64,000 bases of DNA from Planctomycetaceae bacterium (GTDB lineage: Bacteria; Planctomycetota; UBA1135; GCA-002686595). The stretch is taken from NCBI GenBank assembly GCA_016125265.1, contig WGMC01000024.1, forward strand, positions 1 to 64,000, given 5' to 3'. A model generated the notes under the pieces. The model was not told the origin of the DNA. It did no database searches and worked only from the letters and a program-made list of their open reading frames with translations. Made by a program: the position numbers and the translations under genes. The stretch's first letter is position 1. Each line of letters opens with the position of its first letter. Below are positions 16,162 through 24,755 of this stretch, piece after piece.

Positions 16162-18453
16162 TCAGCGCAGGCCGGGGTCCCGGCCAGGGGGGCCGGCGCG
16201 GGTGTCGAACAGCAGCACGCTGTGGCCCAGGTGATGGAAGGGTTCGTAGGCGTCGAGCCAGGACCACTTCTCGCGCTCGCGCCAGTAGTGCAAGACGTGC
16301 ACGGCGATCACGGCCCGTTCGCGGCCCTTGGGAAGGCGCGTTTCGAGCAGCCCGAATGCCGCGGGATCGCCGACGTTGTACGGCTCGTACACGAGGCCGC
16401 CGGCGGCGCGCAGCGCGTCCCGATGGCGGTTCGAGAACTCCCCGACGAGGCGCACGTCCTGCCCCCAATCGTCGCCCACCGGCGTCAACTCGGGCCCGCC
16501 CCCGGGGCCGCCGACGGTTGTGTTGTAGTACATCAACTCGTGCGGATGGATCCAGAGGGACTCCCCCGCCGCGACCAGCACGAGCGCCAACCCGACCTTC
16601 GGCAGACTCGCCGCGAACCGCGCGGCGAACAGCGCCAGGAACGGAAAGATCGGCAACACGTAGCGCACACCCATCAGCGCGTTGCCCGTCGAGAACAGGT
16701 AGAAACACGCCAGCGGGAACAGCACACACGCCGCGAGGCGCAGGGACCCAAAACGACGCGGCGTGACGAGTGCCAGCAGCAACCCGAGGCCCGCGGCCGC
16801 GAGGAACGCCAGGGGGTTCTTCACCCCCATCACGACCGCGTAGTACTCCGGGAACGGATTGCCGTCCTGGAAATCGCGGCCGGCTTGCAGCGGCACTCCC
16901 TTGAAGTAGGACCCGTGGCCGAAGCGGCCATGGTAGAGCTGGTAGTCGATGCCCTTCAGCGCCGTCAGGAGCGGGATCGGCGTGCGGTCGCCGAGCACAC
17001 CGCGGGTCAAACGTTCGAAGATCCCGGGCACGAAGATCGTCTCGTTCCAATCGTCGGAGCGCGCCCGGTCGTACCACGCGCGCCAGCGCTCGAGGGCGAG
17101 TTCCGCATCGCCGCCCGCGCCGAAGTCCGTGTCGCGCTCGGCCAGTTTTGACACCAGCTCGAGGCGCTCCGGTTCGGGTAGCGCGCCGCTCGCCGGCTCC
17201 AGAAGCGCGCCCACGGCCCGTTTGCGCAGTTCGCCGGCCTTTCCGTCCAGCACTTCGAGCGTCTCGAGCAGCGCGACCGCGATCGGCGTCGGCGCAGCGA
17301 CACGCGCCAGCACCGCCGCCAGGGCGACGTCCTCCGATGGCGCGCGCGCCAACTCCTGGCGCAGGCTCAGGGCATCGGCGGGGAGCGGTTCGAACGCGCG
17401 CAGCGCGGAATCGAGCGCCGCGGCGAGTTCCCCGCGCTCCAACTCCGGCCGCGCGACGGCCACAGGATAGGACGGTTCGCCCCACGCCTCGTGGATCGAG
17501 CGCACCTCGAGCCCGTACCCGAGCGCAAACACACCCAAACCGCCGAGCAGCACACGCGCGAGCACGAGCAGTGGCGACGCGTTCCGGCGCCAGACGGCGG
17601 CCAGTGCCGCCAGCGCGATGCACGCGGGTCCCAGCAGCAGGCCGGTGAACTTCGCGAGGTTCGCGAGCCCGAACAGCACGGCCGCGAACAGGGTGCGGCG
17701 CGCGGTCGGTCGCTCCAGCGCCAAGACGAACGCGACCAGCGCCATCGCCACGAACACCGCCGTGCCTGCGTCGAGGCCCGCGAGCCGTCCGTGCGCCAGC
17801 CAATTGGGGTTGAGGCCGAGGAGTGCCGCGCCGACGAACCCCGCGCGCGCGCCGAACCACGCGCGACCGACACGGAAGATCCACCACACGAAAAACGCCG
17901 ACAACAGGCAGAACGGCAGGCGCGCCGCAAAGAGGTTGCGGTCGAGGTCGGCGCGCTCGCGCGCGTAGATGAGCGACGAGGGGAACGCGATCTCGTCGCG
18001 CCAGGTGGGCCTTGGATCCACACCCAGAACGAGCAGCGGCAGCCCCGCCATGTACTTGAGCAGCGGCGGGTGCTCGCGGTTCAGGCCGAAGTCGGGTGTG
18101 TGGAGGTAGCCGCGGCCAGCCGCGATGTAGAAGTGTTCGTCGTAGGTCGGCCCGACGCGCCAGGCGCCATGCACCAGGAGCACCAGGACGAGCGCCACCA
18201 GTGCGCGTGCCGCGCGGGTCCAGCGGCGCTCGACCGCGGGGTCGCGCTCGGCGCTTCCGTCGGCCGGAGCCAACCCCCGTGACGCGGGGGCAGGCTGCTC
18301 GGACTCGCCGACCTGCCCTATCCCGTGGGCGATGGCGGCCGCCGGCGCGCCGGCGTAGGCGCCGCCGCGCAGCTCGAGGGACTCGTCCGGCGCCTTCCGC
18401 CAGGGCTGTCCGCCACCCGCGCCGTCGCCCTGGCCCCCGCTCACCTGCTCCAT
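16162..18453 (-). CDS. GT-C family membrane glycosyltransferase (PMT/ArnT-like)
   Basis: This protein of about 763 residues has a cytoplasmic N-terminal tail and then about ten to twelve membrane spans. The first periplasmic loop has PTYDEHFYIAAGRGYL followed by NREHPPLLKYMAG, matching the DE motif loop of GT-C enzymes of the glycosyltransferase 39 / PMT type. Such enzymes move a sugar from a polyprenyl-phosphate donor to an acceptor on the outer face. A long soluble insert with Glu/Ala-rich helices lies between the early membrane spans and the later ones. The frame is open to 18492; the ATG at 18453 is an alternative start. The divergent DPM1-like gene could supply its lipid-linked sugar donor. 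Confidence 0.75.
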   Translation of the reverse strand: MEQVSGGQGDGAGGGQPWRKAPDESLELRGGAYAGAPAAAIAHGIGQVGESEQPAPASRGLAPADGSAERDPAVERRWTRAARALVALVLVLLVHGAWRVGPTYDEHFYIAAGRGYLHTPDFGLNREHPPLLKYMAGLPLLVLGVDPRPTWRDEIAFPSSLIYARERADLDRNLFAARLPFCLLSAFFVWWIFRVGRAWFGARAGFVGAALLGLNPNWLAHGRLAGLDAGTAVFVAMALVAFVLALERPTARRTLFAAVLFGLANLAKFTGLLLGPACIALAALAAVWRRNASPLLVLARVLLGGLGVFALGYGLEVRSIHEAWGEPSYPVAVARPELERGELAAALDSALRAFEPLPADALSLRQELARAPSEDVALAAVLARVAAPTPIAVALLETLEVLDGKAGELRKRAVGALLEPASGALPEPERLELVSKLAERDTDFGAGGDAELALERWRAWYDRARSDDWNETIFVPGIFERLTRGVLGDRTPIPLLTALKGIDYQLYHGRFGHGSYFKGVPLQAGRDFQDGNPFPEYYAVVMGVKNPLAFLAAAGLGLLLALVTPRRFGSLRLAACVLFPLACFYLFSTGNALMGVRYVLPIFPFLALFAARFAASLPKVGLALVLVAAGESLWIHPHELMYYNTTVGGPGGGPELTPVGDDWGQDVRLVGEFSNRHRDALRAAGGLVYEPYNVGDPAAFGLLETRLPKGRERAVIAVHVLHYWREREKWSWLDAYEPFHHLGHSVLLFDTRAGPPGRDPGLR

Positions 18454-18601
18454 CGGGTGCCCAGGGAACCCGAGGGCCCGCCCCGAGCGCAAGCGGGGAC
18501 CCGCCGCGCGCCGTCAAGTTGCCGCTCCCCGGAGACACGAGTAGGCTTCGCCGGCTCCTTCGCGCCCCGCGTGCCCCCCCGCCGAGGCCCCCGTTCCGGG
18601 T

Positions 18602-19429
18602 ATGTCCCAACCGTCCCCCGCCCACCGCCCCGCCTCGGCCCCGGCTCCCGCCCCGGCACACGGCTCCCAGGCCGGCCCCCTGGGGCCGTGGGCCAAGGTC
18701 GTGTGCACGGTGCCGACCTACAACGAGGCGGAGAACATCCTCGAACTGGCCGCCGCGCTGCTCGCCCTGGGCAACAACGTCGAGGTGCTGGTGATCGACG
18801 ACCACTCGCCGGACGGAACGTGGAAGTTGGTCGAGGACGCCGCGCGCCGCGAACCGCGGCTGCACCTCCTGCACCGGACCGAGGACCGGGGCCGTGGCCG
18901 TTCGGGCCGCGACGGCTTCGTGCGCGCCCTCGCGATGGGCGCCGACGCGGTGCTCGAGATGGACGCGGACTTCTCGCACCACCCGAAGTTCGTGCCGACC
19001 ATGTTGGAGCGGCTGGAAACGAACCACCCGCGCGCCGGCCAACCCCACGGCCTGGTGCTGGGTTCCCGCGGTGTGCGCGGCGGCTCGGACGCGGACCGGG
19101 GCGCCCTCCGCCAGGCCATCACCAAACTCGCGAACCTCTACATCCGGGTGCTGCTGGGTGTGCCCGTGTCCGATTGCAACTCGGGGTTCCGCGCCTGGCG
19201 CGCCGAGACGCTGCGCGCCATCCAGGTGGAGCGCACCTTCTCGCCCGGTCCGGCGATCGTGCAGGAGCTGCTCTACAAAACGGCCCGCGCGGGCATCCCC
19301 ATCGGCGAAGTGCCCATCCAGTTCGTGGACCGGGTGCGCGGCGAGTCGACCCTGACCCTGCGCATCTTGATGCAGGGGTACACCACGGTGCTGCGGTTGC
19401 GCTGGATGGCGCTGGTCGGCAAGCTCTAG
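18602..19429 (+). CDS. Polyprenol-monophosphomannose synthase-like GT2
   Basis: This 275-aa GT2 enzyme resembles bacterial dolichol/polyprenol-phosphate mannose synthases. A 30-residue Pro/Ala-rich leader precedes VVCTVPTYNEAENI, then VLVIDDHSPDGTW (65-75), EMDADFSHHP (DAD at 121-123), a DCNSGFRAWR acceptor segment and a C-terminal VPIQFVDRVRGEST. No membrane spans follow the catalytic domain, as in the DPM1 class. It would transfer a sugar from a nucleotide donor to polyprenyl phosphate at the inner face. One oddity is RTEDRGRGRSGRDGF where most have R-x-x-KxGLGTA. The downstream gene starts 3 bp after its stop. Confidence 0.88.
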   Translation: MSQPSPAHRPASAPAPAPAHGSQAGPLGPWAKVVCTVPTYNEAENILELAAALLALGNNVEVLVIDDHSPDGTWKLVEDAARREPRLHLLHRTEDRGRGRSGRDGFVRALAMGADAVLEMDADFSHHPKFVPTMLERLETNHPRAGQPHGLVLGSRGVRGGSDADRGALRQAITKLANLYIRVLLGVPVSDCNSGFRAWRAETLRAIQVERTFSPGPAIVQELLYKTARAGIPIGEVPIQFVDRVRGESTLTLRILMQGYTTVLRLRWMALVGKL

Positions 19430-19432
19430 GCC

Positions 19433-20530
19433 GTGTGGCCCTCGGAACGAACGGCGCGGTTCCTGCTCGCGCTGCTGATCCTGGCGGCGCCCCTGGGTCT
19501 TGGCCTGCGCATGCTGCTCGCCGAGCGCTTGGACGGGCCCCGCTTCCCGCGGCCTTCGGCAACGGACTTCGTGCTGGTCACCTTCGGCTCCTGGGCCGAC
19601 CCCGAGGAGTGGCCCGACGGCCAAGCGTTCCGCGAACTGGCGCGGCGCGGCCAACGTGTCGGGCCCCTCTGGGCCACCAGCGACCACGCGCCGGCCGCGG
19701 CGGCCAGCCTCTGGACCGGGCGGTACCCGGTGGCGCACGGCCTGCGCGCATCGGGCGAGCGCCTGCCCGCGGAGACCTGGACCCTGGCCGCCGCAGCCCG
19801 CGACGCGGGCACTCGCACGGCCGCGTTCCTCGGCGCCAATCTCGTCAGTGACTCCGGGCTGGCCGGATTCGAGCAGCTCGTGGAGGACCCGGGTCTCGGC
19901 GCCGAGGCCCTCGGCAAGATGGCCCGGCGCTTCTTGGTCGAGGCCACCGACCGGCGCGTCCTGCTTTGGTTGCACCTCGAAGACGCGGGCGCGGGTGGGG
20001 CCGAGGCCGAGCGGCTGCTGGGCGAACTCGTGGCCGGGCTCGTGGAGAGCGGGCGCGAGCCCGACACGCTCCTGTTCGTGACCGCGCTCCAGAACCGATT
20101 GGACGCGGCGGACGAGGGCCGTTTGCTCGTGCCGTTCGCGTCGTACCTGCCCGCCGCGCTCAACGCCGGCCGCACCAGCGCGGCGGTGTTGGGCCACGTC
20201 GATCTCGCCGGGTTGGGCGTCGCGCTGTTGCGGTTGCCGCGGCCGTCGTTGGCGCGTGGCGAGGGTGCGCTGCAAAGCCGCGAGCAGTTGCTCTGGAGCG
20301 CGATGCGCGGTACCAGCGGCCCCGAGTGGAACTGGGTCGAGGGCTCGTTCGGCGAAGTGGCGCGGCTCCCCGAGCAGCGCCTGCACCTCGCGCCCGACGG
20401 TTCGTTCCGGGCAGAGCGGCTCCCCCAGCCCCGGGCCCTTGGAGACTACTCGTCCGTGGGCGGCGGCGCGCTCGAAAACGCCCGCCGCACCTTCGCCGAG
20501 CGCCGCGACCAGGCCGCGGGCCGACGGTAG
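19433..20530 (+). CDS. Sulfatase-fold pseudoenzyme, membrane-anchored
   Basis: This 365-aa protein begins with one hydrophobic segment (residues 9-30) and continues with a sulfatase-like core. ASLWTGRYPVAHGLRA (91-106) aligns with the SLLTSLHPQSHG region of the sulfatase-like protein at 14519-16066, and AAFLGANLVSDSGLAGFEQ matches the following region. The catalytic parts are gone: the metal-ligand segment reads VTFGSWADPEEW without the VD, the nucleophile position is Ala, and no SDHGE motif is seen. A binding or structural role is more likely than hydrolysis. The GTG start lies 3 bp after the DPM1-like stop, so the two are co-transcribed. Confidence 0.65.
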   Translation: MWPSERTARFLLALLILAAPLGLGLRMLLAERLDGPRFPRPSATDFVLVTFGSWADPEEWPDGQAFRELARRGQRVGPLWATSDHAPAAAASLWTGRYPVAHGLRASGERLPAETWTLAAAARDAGTRTAAFLGANLVSDSGLAGFEQLVEDPGLGAEALGKMARRFLVEATDRRVLLWLHLEDAGAGGAEAERLLGELVAGLVESGREPDTLLFVTALQNRLDAADEGRLLVPFASYLPAALNAGRTSAAVLGHVDLAGLGVALLRLPRPSLARGEGALQSREQLLWSAMRGTSGPEWNWVEGSFGEVARLPEQRLHLAPDGSFRAERLPQPRALGDYSSVGGGALENARRTFAERRDQAAGRR

Positions 20531-20542
20531 TCCCGGCGCGTC

Positions 20543-22075
20543 TCAGCGCGGCTCCACACGCAACACACGCCAGCCGTCGGCCTCCGCGCGTGTGACCTGG
20601 AACCGCGCGTCGAGGGCCCGCTCCACGGCCGCGAGGTAGGGCGCCACCACATCCGCACGCGGGATCCGGTCGAACGAACCCGGATCGGTGAGATCGACCA
20701 ACACCGCGCGTCCCTGGGCCCAGATCGGCGGCCCAAGTGCGGTGGCCAACTGCTCGGCGGCGACGGTCCCGAACAACTCGGCGTCGAAGTCCGTGCGCAG
20801 GGCCTCGATGAGCTCCTGGTTGCGCACGCTGCGCACGACACCCGCGTGCCACATGGCCGCGTTCGGCAGGTCCTGCACGAACTCCACGACCAGGGGATTC
20901 GGCCCGCCGAGTTCGACGAGCAACGCCGCGCGCCGACGCGGGTCGAAACCCCGGTCGAAGTCGCGCACCGCGTCGACGGCGGCGTAGGTGTGCACCGCCG
21001 CGAGCCCGAGGCAGATCCCGAGCGCGGCCCTCCCCCGCGGCAGCGCGAAGTGCACGAGCAGACCGTAGACCGGCAGTTGGTGCAGGTAGTGGCCGCCCAT
21101 CTCGGGCACGCGGTACCAGAGGAAGAACACGGTGCCCGGCGCCAGGAATGCGAGCAACCAGAGGCGCTCGCGACCGGCGCGCCACCAGCCGAAAAGGCCA
21201 AGAGGCAAGAGGCCCAGGAAAGTCCAGAGCCACTGGGGCCAACTGGCGCTCGCGACCGCCTGGTAACGCTGCGCCGATTCGATCATGTCGAGCTGTTCAC
21301 CGCGCTGCGAATCGCCGAAGAACGAGCCGACGAAGGGCAGCTCGCCGGTGCGCAGCAGCGAACTCACCGCAATGGCAACCGCGAACGCCGCGCCGAACGC
21401 GAGGCCCACACGCACCGCCGCGACGAGTCCGCTGCGCTGCCACAGTTCGCGCGGCTCGCAACCCCGCGACCGAAGGAACAACAGCACGAAGCCGGGCAGC
21501 AGGATCGGCGTGGATTGGTGCGCCCACGCGGGTGGGATCACGCAGAGCGCCCCCACCAGAACACCCGTCGCGCCGGGCAACCGCGCCGCAAAGGTCAAAG
21601 CCAGAAGGCTCCACGCGATGGCCGCGAAGTGCAGCGAGTGGGTGTCGACCTGCGTGCTCCAGAAGACCAGCGCCGGGGTAGCCGCCAGCAGCGCCACGAC
21701 GGCCGCCGCGCGCAGCGGCGCCGCGCCGAAGCGCAGCAGCAAGAGCCCGCTTCCCGCGAGCCCCAGCCCCCCACAGAGGCCCGAGAGCAGCCACGGCGCT
21801 GCCAGGAATCGGTCCGTCGGCAGGATCGCGCCGAGCAGCGCCGCGAGGGGAAGTTGGGCGACGTGCAGCGCGCGCCAGTAGTCCCCGCTGGCGTGGTGCC
21901 ACAGCATCCAGCAGCCGTCGTGGTGCAGGCGGGCCTGGGGGAAGGCCGCAAAAAGCGCCCCCGCGATCGCCGCCACCAGGACCACCGGCCAAACCCGGCG
22001 CGGACCGATCGACACGAGGCGGTGCCAGGCTGGGCCGAGGTCCGGGGACCTGGACGAGGGGGGGGCGGCTGCCAT
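20543..22075 (-). CDS. Multi-pass membrane protein, possible glycosyltransferase
   Basis: This protein of about 510 residues has roughly ten membrane spans. An early external loop carries QARLHHDGCWMLWHHASGDYWRALHVAQLP, followed by spans typical of GT-C-like or DUF2723-like proteins, and a soluble C-terminal tail of about 130 residues with VEFVQDLPNAAMW and VLVDLTDPG. I cannot assign a substrate. The ATG at 22075 is preferred over an upstream in-frame start in low-complexity sequence. It is convergent with the sulfatase-fold pseudoenzyme gene and is probably part of the same envelope-glycosylation neighbourhood. Confidence 0.65.
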   Translation of the reverse strand: MAAAPPSSRSPDLGPAWHRLVSIGPRRVWPVVLVAAIAGALFAAFPQARLHHDGCWMLWHHASGDYWRALHVAQLPLAALLGAILPTDRFLAAPWLLSGLCGGLGLAGSGLLLLRFGAAPLRAAAVVALLAATPALVFWSTQVDTHSLHFAAIAWSLLALTFAARLPGATGVLVGALCVIPPAWAHQSTPILLPGFVLLFLRSRGCEPRELWQRSGLVAAVRVGLAFGAAFAVAIAVSSLLRTGELPFVGSFFGDSQRGEQLDMIESAQRYQAVASASWPQWLWTFLGLLPLGLFGWWRAGRERLWLLAFLAPGTVFFLWYRVPEMGGHYLHQLPVYGLLVHFALPRGRAALGICLGLAAVHTYAAVDAVRDFDRGFDPRRRAALLVELGGPNPLVVEFVQDLPNAAMWHAGVVRSVRNQELIEALRTDFDAELFGTVAAEQLATALGPPIWAQGRAVLVDLTDPGSFDRIPRADVVAPYLAAVERALDARFQVTRAEADGWRVLRVEPR

Positions 22076-22158
22076 GGGCAAAGAGGCTACCAGCCGAGCC
22101 GATCGGGGAAGCTCCCCGACCACCTGTTGCCCGCATCGCGACGTCGGCTAGTGGAACC

Positions 22159-22368
22159 ATGCAAACTCCCGCCCCCTCTCCCCTCCGTCGGTTGGCTGCG
22201 CTGCCGGCGCTTTCCGTACTGCTTTGGTGCGCGGCTTGCGGTACCGACCGCGGCAGCACCGAAATCAGCCAGGACACTCGCCGCTGGGTCGAGTCCCGCG
22301 CCGAGGCCGCCTCCTATGCGAAGCCGGTCGAAGACCCCGGCGCATCCAAATCCGACGACGGGCGCTGA
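22159..22368 (+). CDS. Small lipoprotein
   Basis: This 69-aa protein has a basic start, a hydrophobic stretch and an LWCAACGTD lipobox-like site that would lipidate Cys27. The remaining 42 residues are polar and low in sequence signal. The reading frame has a normal start and an unbroken end. The function is unknown. It is a single small gene between two minus-strand genes, so a chance frame cannot be excluded. Confidence 0.5.
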   Translation: MQTPAPSPLRRLAALPALSVLLWCAACGTDRGSTEISQDTRRWVESRAEAASYAKPVEDPGASKSDDGR

Positions 22369-22403
22369 ACGGGTCGGCCGCGAGTTGCAGCCGGGCTCCA
22401 CCG

Positions 22404-23327
22404 TCACCACAGGCGATGGGCGCCCGACTCGATCGCGGCGCCCTCGACACGTCGGCCCAGGAGACCGTGCCAGGTCCCGAGAGCCTTCGCCAGCGCGCCG
22501 CGCCAACGTCCGTTGAAGAATCCGACCAGGACGAGCGCCGGCAGCGGCACCAGGTCGAACACGACAAAACCGAACCACCCCCGGGCGCTGCTGTGGCGGC
22601 GCAGGAACCAGAGGGTGTTGACGGCCATCATGTACTTGCGCCGCGGGCTGTAGCCCCCACCGGTGGACGCATGGGCGTCGTGCCAAGCGCTCGACTCGCC
22701 GTCGCATTCGACGGCGAAACCGGCCCGCTTCGCGCTGATGCAAAAGTCGAGGTCCTCGTGGTACGCGAAGTACGCGCCGTCGAAGAGTCCGATCGCGGCG
22801 AAGACCTCGGCGCGCACGAGCATCGCGCAGCCCGCAACGTAGTCGACGTCGAGGCGCCGCCGGAACTCGGGCCCGTCCGGCGCCCCGTGCCCCCGAAGCG
22901 TCGAGAGGTTCTGGCGGTGGGTCAGGGTCCCGCCGGCGGCCCATACGCGGTCGGGCTGGCGGGCGTAGAGCACCCGCGGACCGACGATCCCCAACTCGGG
23001 GCGCGCGACGAGGCGCGCGCACAGGGCCGCGACCGTGCCCGGCGCGAAGGTGACGTCGTTGTTGACGAGCAGCACCGCGTCCGCGCCGGCGGCGAGCGCC
23101 GCTTCGATCCCGCGGTTCGCGCCGTGGCCAAAACCCTCGTTGGTGCGGTTGGCGCGCAACACCACGCCGGGGAAACGCGCCGCGACGTCCTCGCGCGACC
23201 CATCCGTCGAACCGTTGTCGACGAACACGATCCGGCCGGCCTCGAGGCCCTCCGCGCGGAGACTCTCGAGGCAGAGGCGGTTGTGGTCGCCGCCGTTCCA
23301 GTTCACGACCACCGCGAAGACTTTCAC
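22404..23327 (-). CDS. Glycosyltransferase family 2 (rhamnosyltransferase-like)
   Basis: This 307-aa GT2 enzyme has FAVVVNWNGGDHNRLCLESL at the N terminus, IVFVDNGSTDGS, then GFGHGANRGIEAAL and VLLVNNDVTF, which are donor- and metal-binding segments of the WbbL/rhamnosyltransferase group. FDGAYFAYHEDLDFC holds the ED acceptor motif. A hydrophobic C-terminal stretch could contact the membrane. The GTG start at 23327 overlaps the xseA stop (GTGA). The link to xseA is probably only positional. It should add a sugar to a cell-surface glycan. Confidence 0.85.
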   Translation of the reverse strand: MKVFAVVVNWNGGDHNRLCLESLRAEGLEAGRIVFVDNGSTDGSREDVAARFPGVVLRANRTNEGFGHGANRGIEAALAAGADAVLLVNNDVTFAPGTVAALCARLVARPELGIVGPRVLYARQPDRVWAAGGTLTHRQNLSTLRGHGAPDGPEFRRRLDVDYVAGCAMLVRAEVFAAIGLFDGAYFAYHEDLDFCISAKRAGFAVECDGESSAWHDAHASTGGGYSPRRKYMMAVNTLWFLRRHSSARGWFGFVVFDLVPLPALVLVGFFNGRWRGALAKALGTWHGLLGRRVEGAAIESGAHRLW

Positions 23328-24724
23328 TCTGCCGGTTCCGCCTCCGGCTCGACCGCTTCGACGCGGGAGTTCACCGTGCCGCTCGATAGGCGCGTGGCGA
23401 TGCTGTCGCCCGGAGCCACCTGTCTGGCATCGCGCAGGGCCTCGCCACCCGGACCCAACGTCAGCGAATAGCCCCGCGCCAGCACGGCGAGCGGCGAGAG
23501 CGCGTGCAGACCCGCGGCCAGGCGCGACAGGGCGACGGCCTCGGGTTCGCCCAACACGCGCCCCGCCGCGACGAGGCGCGTGCCGAGCACCCCGGTGCGC
23601 CCCTGCCACGCGCGCACCCGGGCCCGCGGGCTGGCGGCGCGCAATCGCCGTTCGGCTTGGTCGAGCGCGCCGCGCCGCCGCTCGAGGGGCAAACGCGCCG
23701 CCGCGGCCAGGCGTTTCGAGAGGTGCTCCAAGTTGCGCTGGCGCTCGCTGAGGAGCCAACCGGCGCCGCTCAGCACCCGCGCACCCGCGGCGCGCTCCAG
23801 ACGCTCCTTGCGCCGCTCCAGGCCGTCGTGGGCGGCCTCCACGAGGTGGGCCCGGAGGCGCTCGAGACGCTCGCACAACGCCGCGCGGTCGGGCAACACT
23901 CGCGATGCCGCGTCCGTCGGGGTGTGCGCGCGCACGTCGGCCACCAGGTCCGCGAGCGTCGTGTCCGTCTCGTGGCCCACCCCGCTGACGATTGGCACGG
24001 GGCAGTTCCACATCGCGGTCAAGAGCGGCTCCTCGTTGAACGCCATGAGGTCCTCGAGACTGCCGCCGCCGCGGATCAACACCACGACGTCGACACCGCT
24101 CGCGCTGAGCCGCGTGAGTGCCGCGCCGAGCGCCGCCGATGCACCCGGTCCCTGCACGGGCGCGTGGGCGATGCGCACCGGATACCCCGGCCAACGCAGG
24201 CTGCGCGTGCGCAGGAAGTCGCGCAGCGCCGCGCCGTCGCGGCTCGTGACGACACCGACGGGCCGGGGCCAAGCGGGCAGGGCGCGGCGGCGCTCGAACC
24301 ACCCCCGCGCCGCCAGTTCGACCTTCAGCGCCTCGAGCCGCGCCAGGAGCAACCCGACACCCACGGCTTCGACGCGCTCGACCACGAGGCTGTAACTGCC
24401 CCGCGGCGCGTACACGTCGAGTTTGCCGTGCACCAGCACCTGATCGCCCTCCTTGGGCACGGCGGCGAAGGCGCGTTTGGCCTGGCTGGACCAAACCACA
24501 CAGGAGATGCGCGCGGCCTTGTCCTTGAGGTCGAAGTAGACGTGGCCGGAGCTGGCGCGTTTGATGCCGCTGAGCTCGCCTTCCACGGACAGCCGGCCGA
24601 GCGCGCCGAGGCGCAGCGCCACTTCCGCGGTCAACTCCGATACGGAGAGGTGCCGCGGCGGCGCTTCGGCGCGGCCACGCGGGGCCTCGTCGAACAGTCC
24701 GGGATCCCTGCTGCGCGCGCTCAC
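23324..24724 (-). CDS. xseA: Exodeoxyribonuclease VII large subunit
   Basis: This 466-aa protein is the large subunit of exonuclease VII, which degrades single-stranded DNA. The N-terminal OB fold is LSVSELTAEVALRLGALGRLSVEGELSG with GHVYFDLKD. The catalytic core shows GVVTSRDGAALRDFL, VLIRGGGSLEDLMAFN and VSGVGHETDTTLADLVADVRAHTPT. A long Arg/Leu-rich coiled coil follows, as in the family. The start is a GTG at 24724. The small subunit gene xseB is not adjacent, which is common outside Proteobacteria. Confidence 0.95.
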   Translation of the reverse strand: MSARSRDPGLFDEAPRGRAEAPPRHLSVSELTAEVALRLGALGRLSVEGELSGIKRASSGHVYFDLKDKAARISCVVWSSQAKRAFAAVPKEGDQVLVHGKLDVYAPRGSYSLVVERVEAVGVGLLLARLEALKVELAARGWFERRRALPAWPRPVGVVTSRDGAALRDFLRTRSLRWPGYPVRIAHAPVQGPGASAALGAALTRLSASGVDVVVLIRGGGSLEDLMAFNEEPLLTAMWNCPVPIVSGVGHETDTTLADLVADVRAHTPTDAASRVLPDRAALCERLERLRAHLVEAAHDGLERRKERLERAAGARVLSGAGWLLSERQRNLEHLSKRLAAAARLPLERRRGALDQAERRLRAASPRARVRAWQGRTGVLGTRLVAAGRVLGEPEAVALSRLAAGLHALSPLAVLARGYSLTLGPGGEALRDARQVAPGDSIATRLSSGTVNSRVEAVEPEAEPAE

Positions 24725-24755
24725 GAGGGCGTCGAGTCTAGCGCCCGGGCCGCCC

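Noticed and set aside
14519..20386. A continuous minus-strand open frame of 1955 codons
   Set aside because: Only its last 515 codons have protein-like sequence (the sulfatase-like lipoprotein). The rest is antisense to, or out of frame with, the glycosyltransferase and DPM1-like genes and is the result of high GC content.
23324..24724. xseB next to xseA
   Set aside because: I searched the adjacent gaps and found no small helical protein of the right size; the gaps are 31 bp upstream and an overlap downstream.
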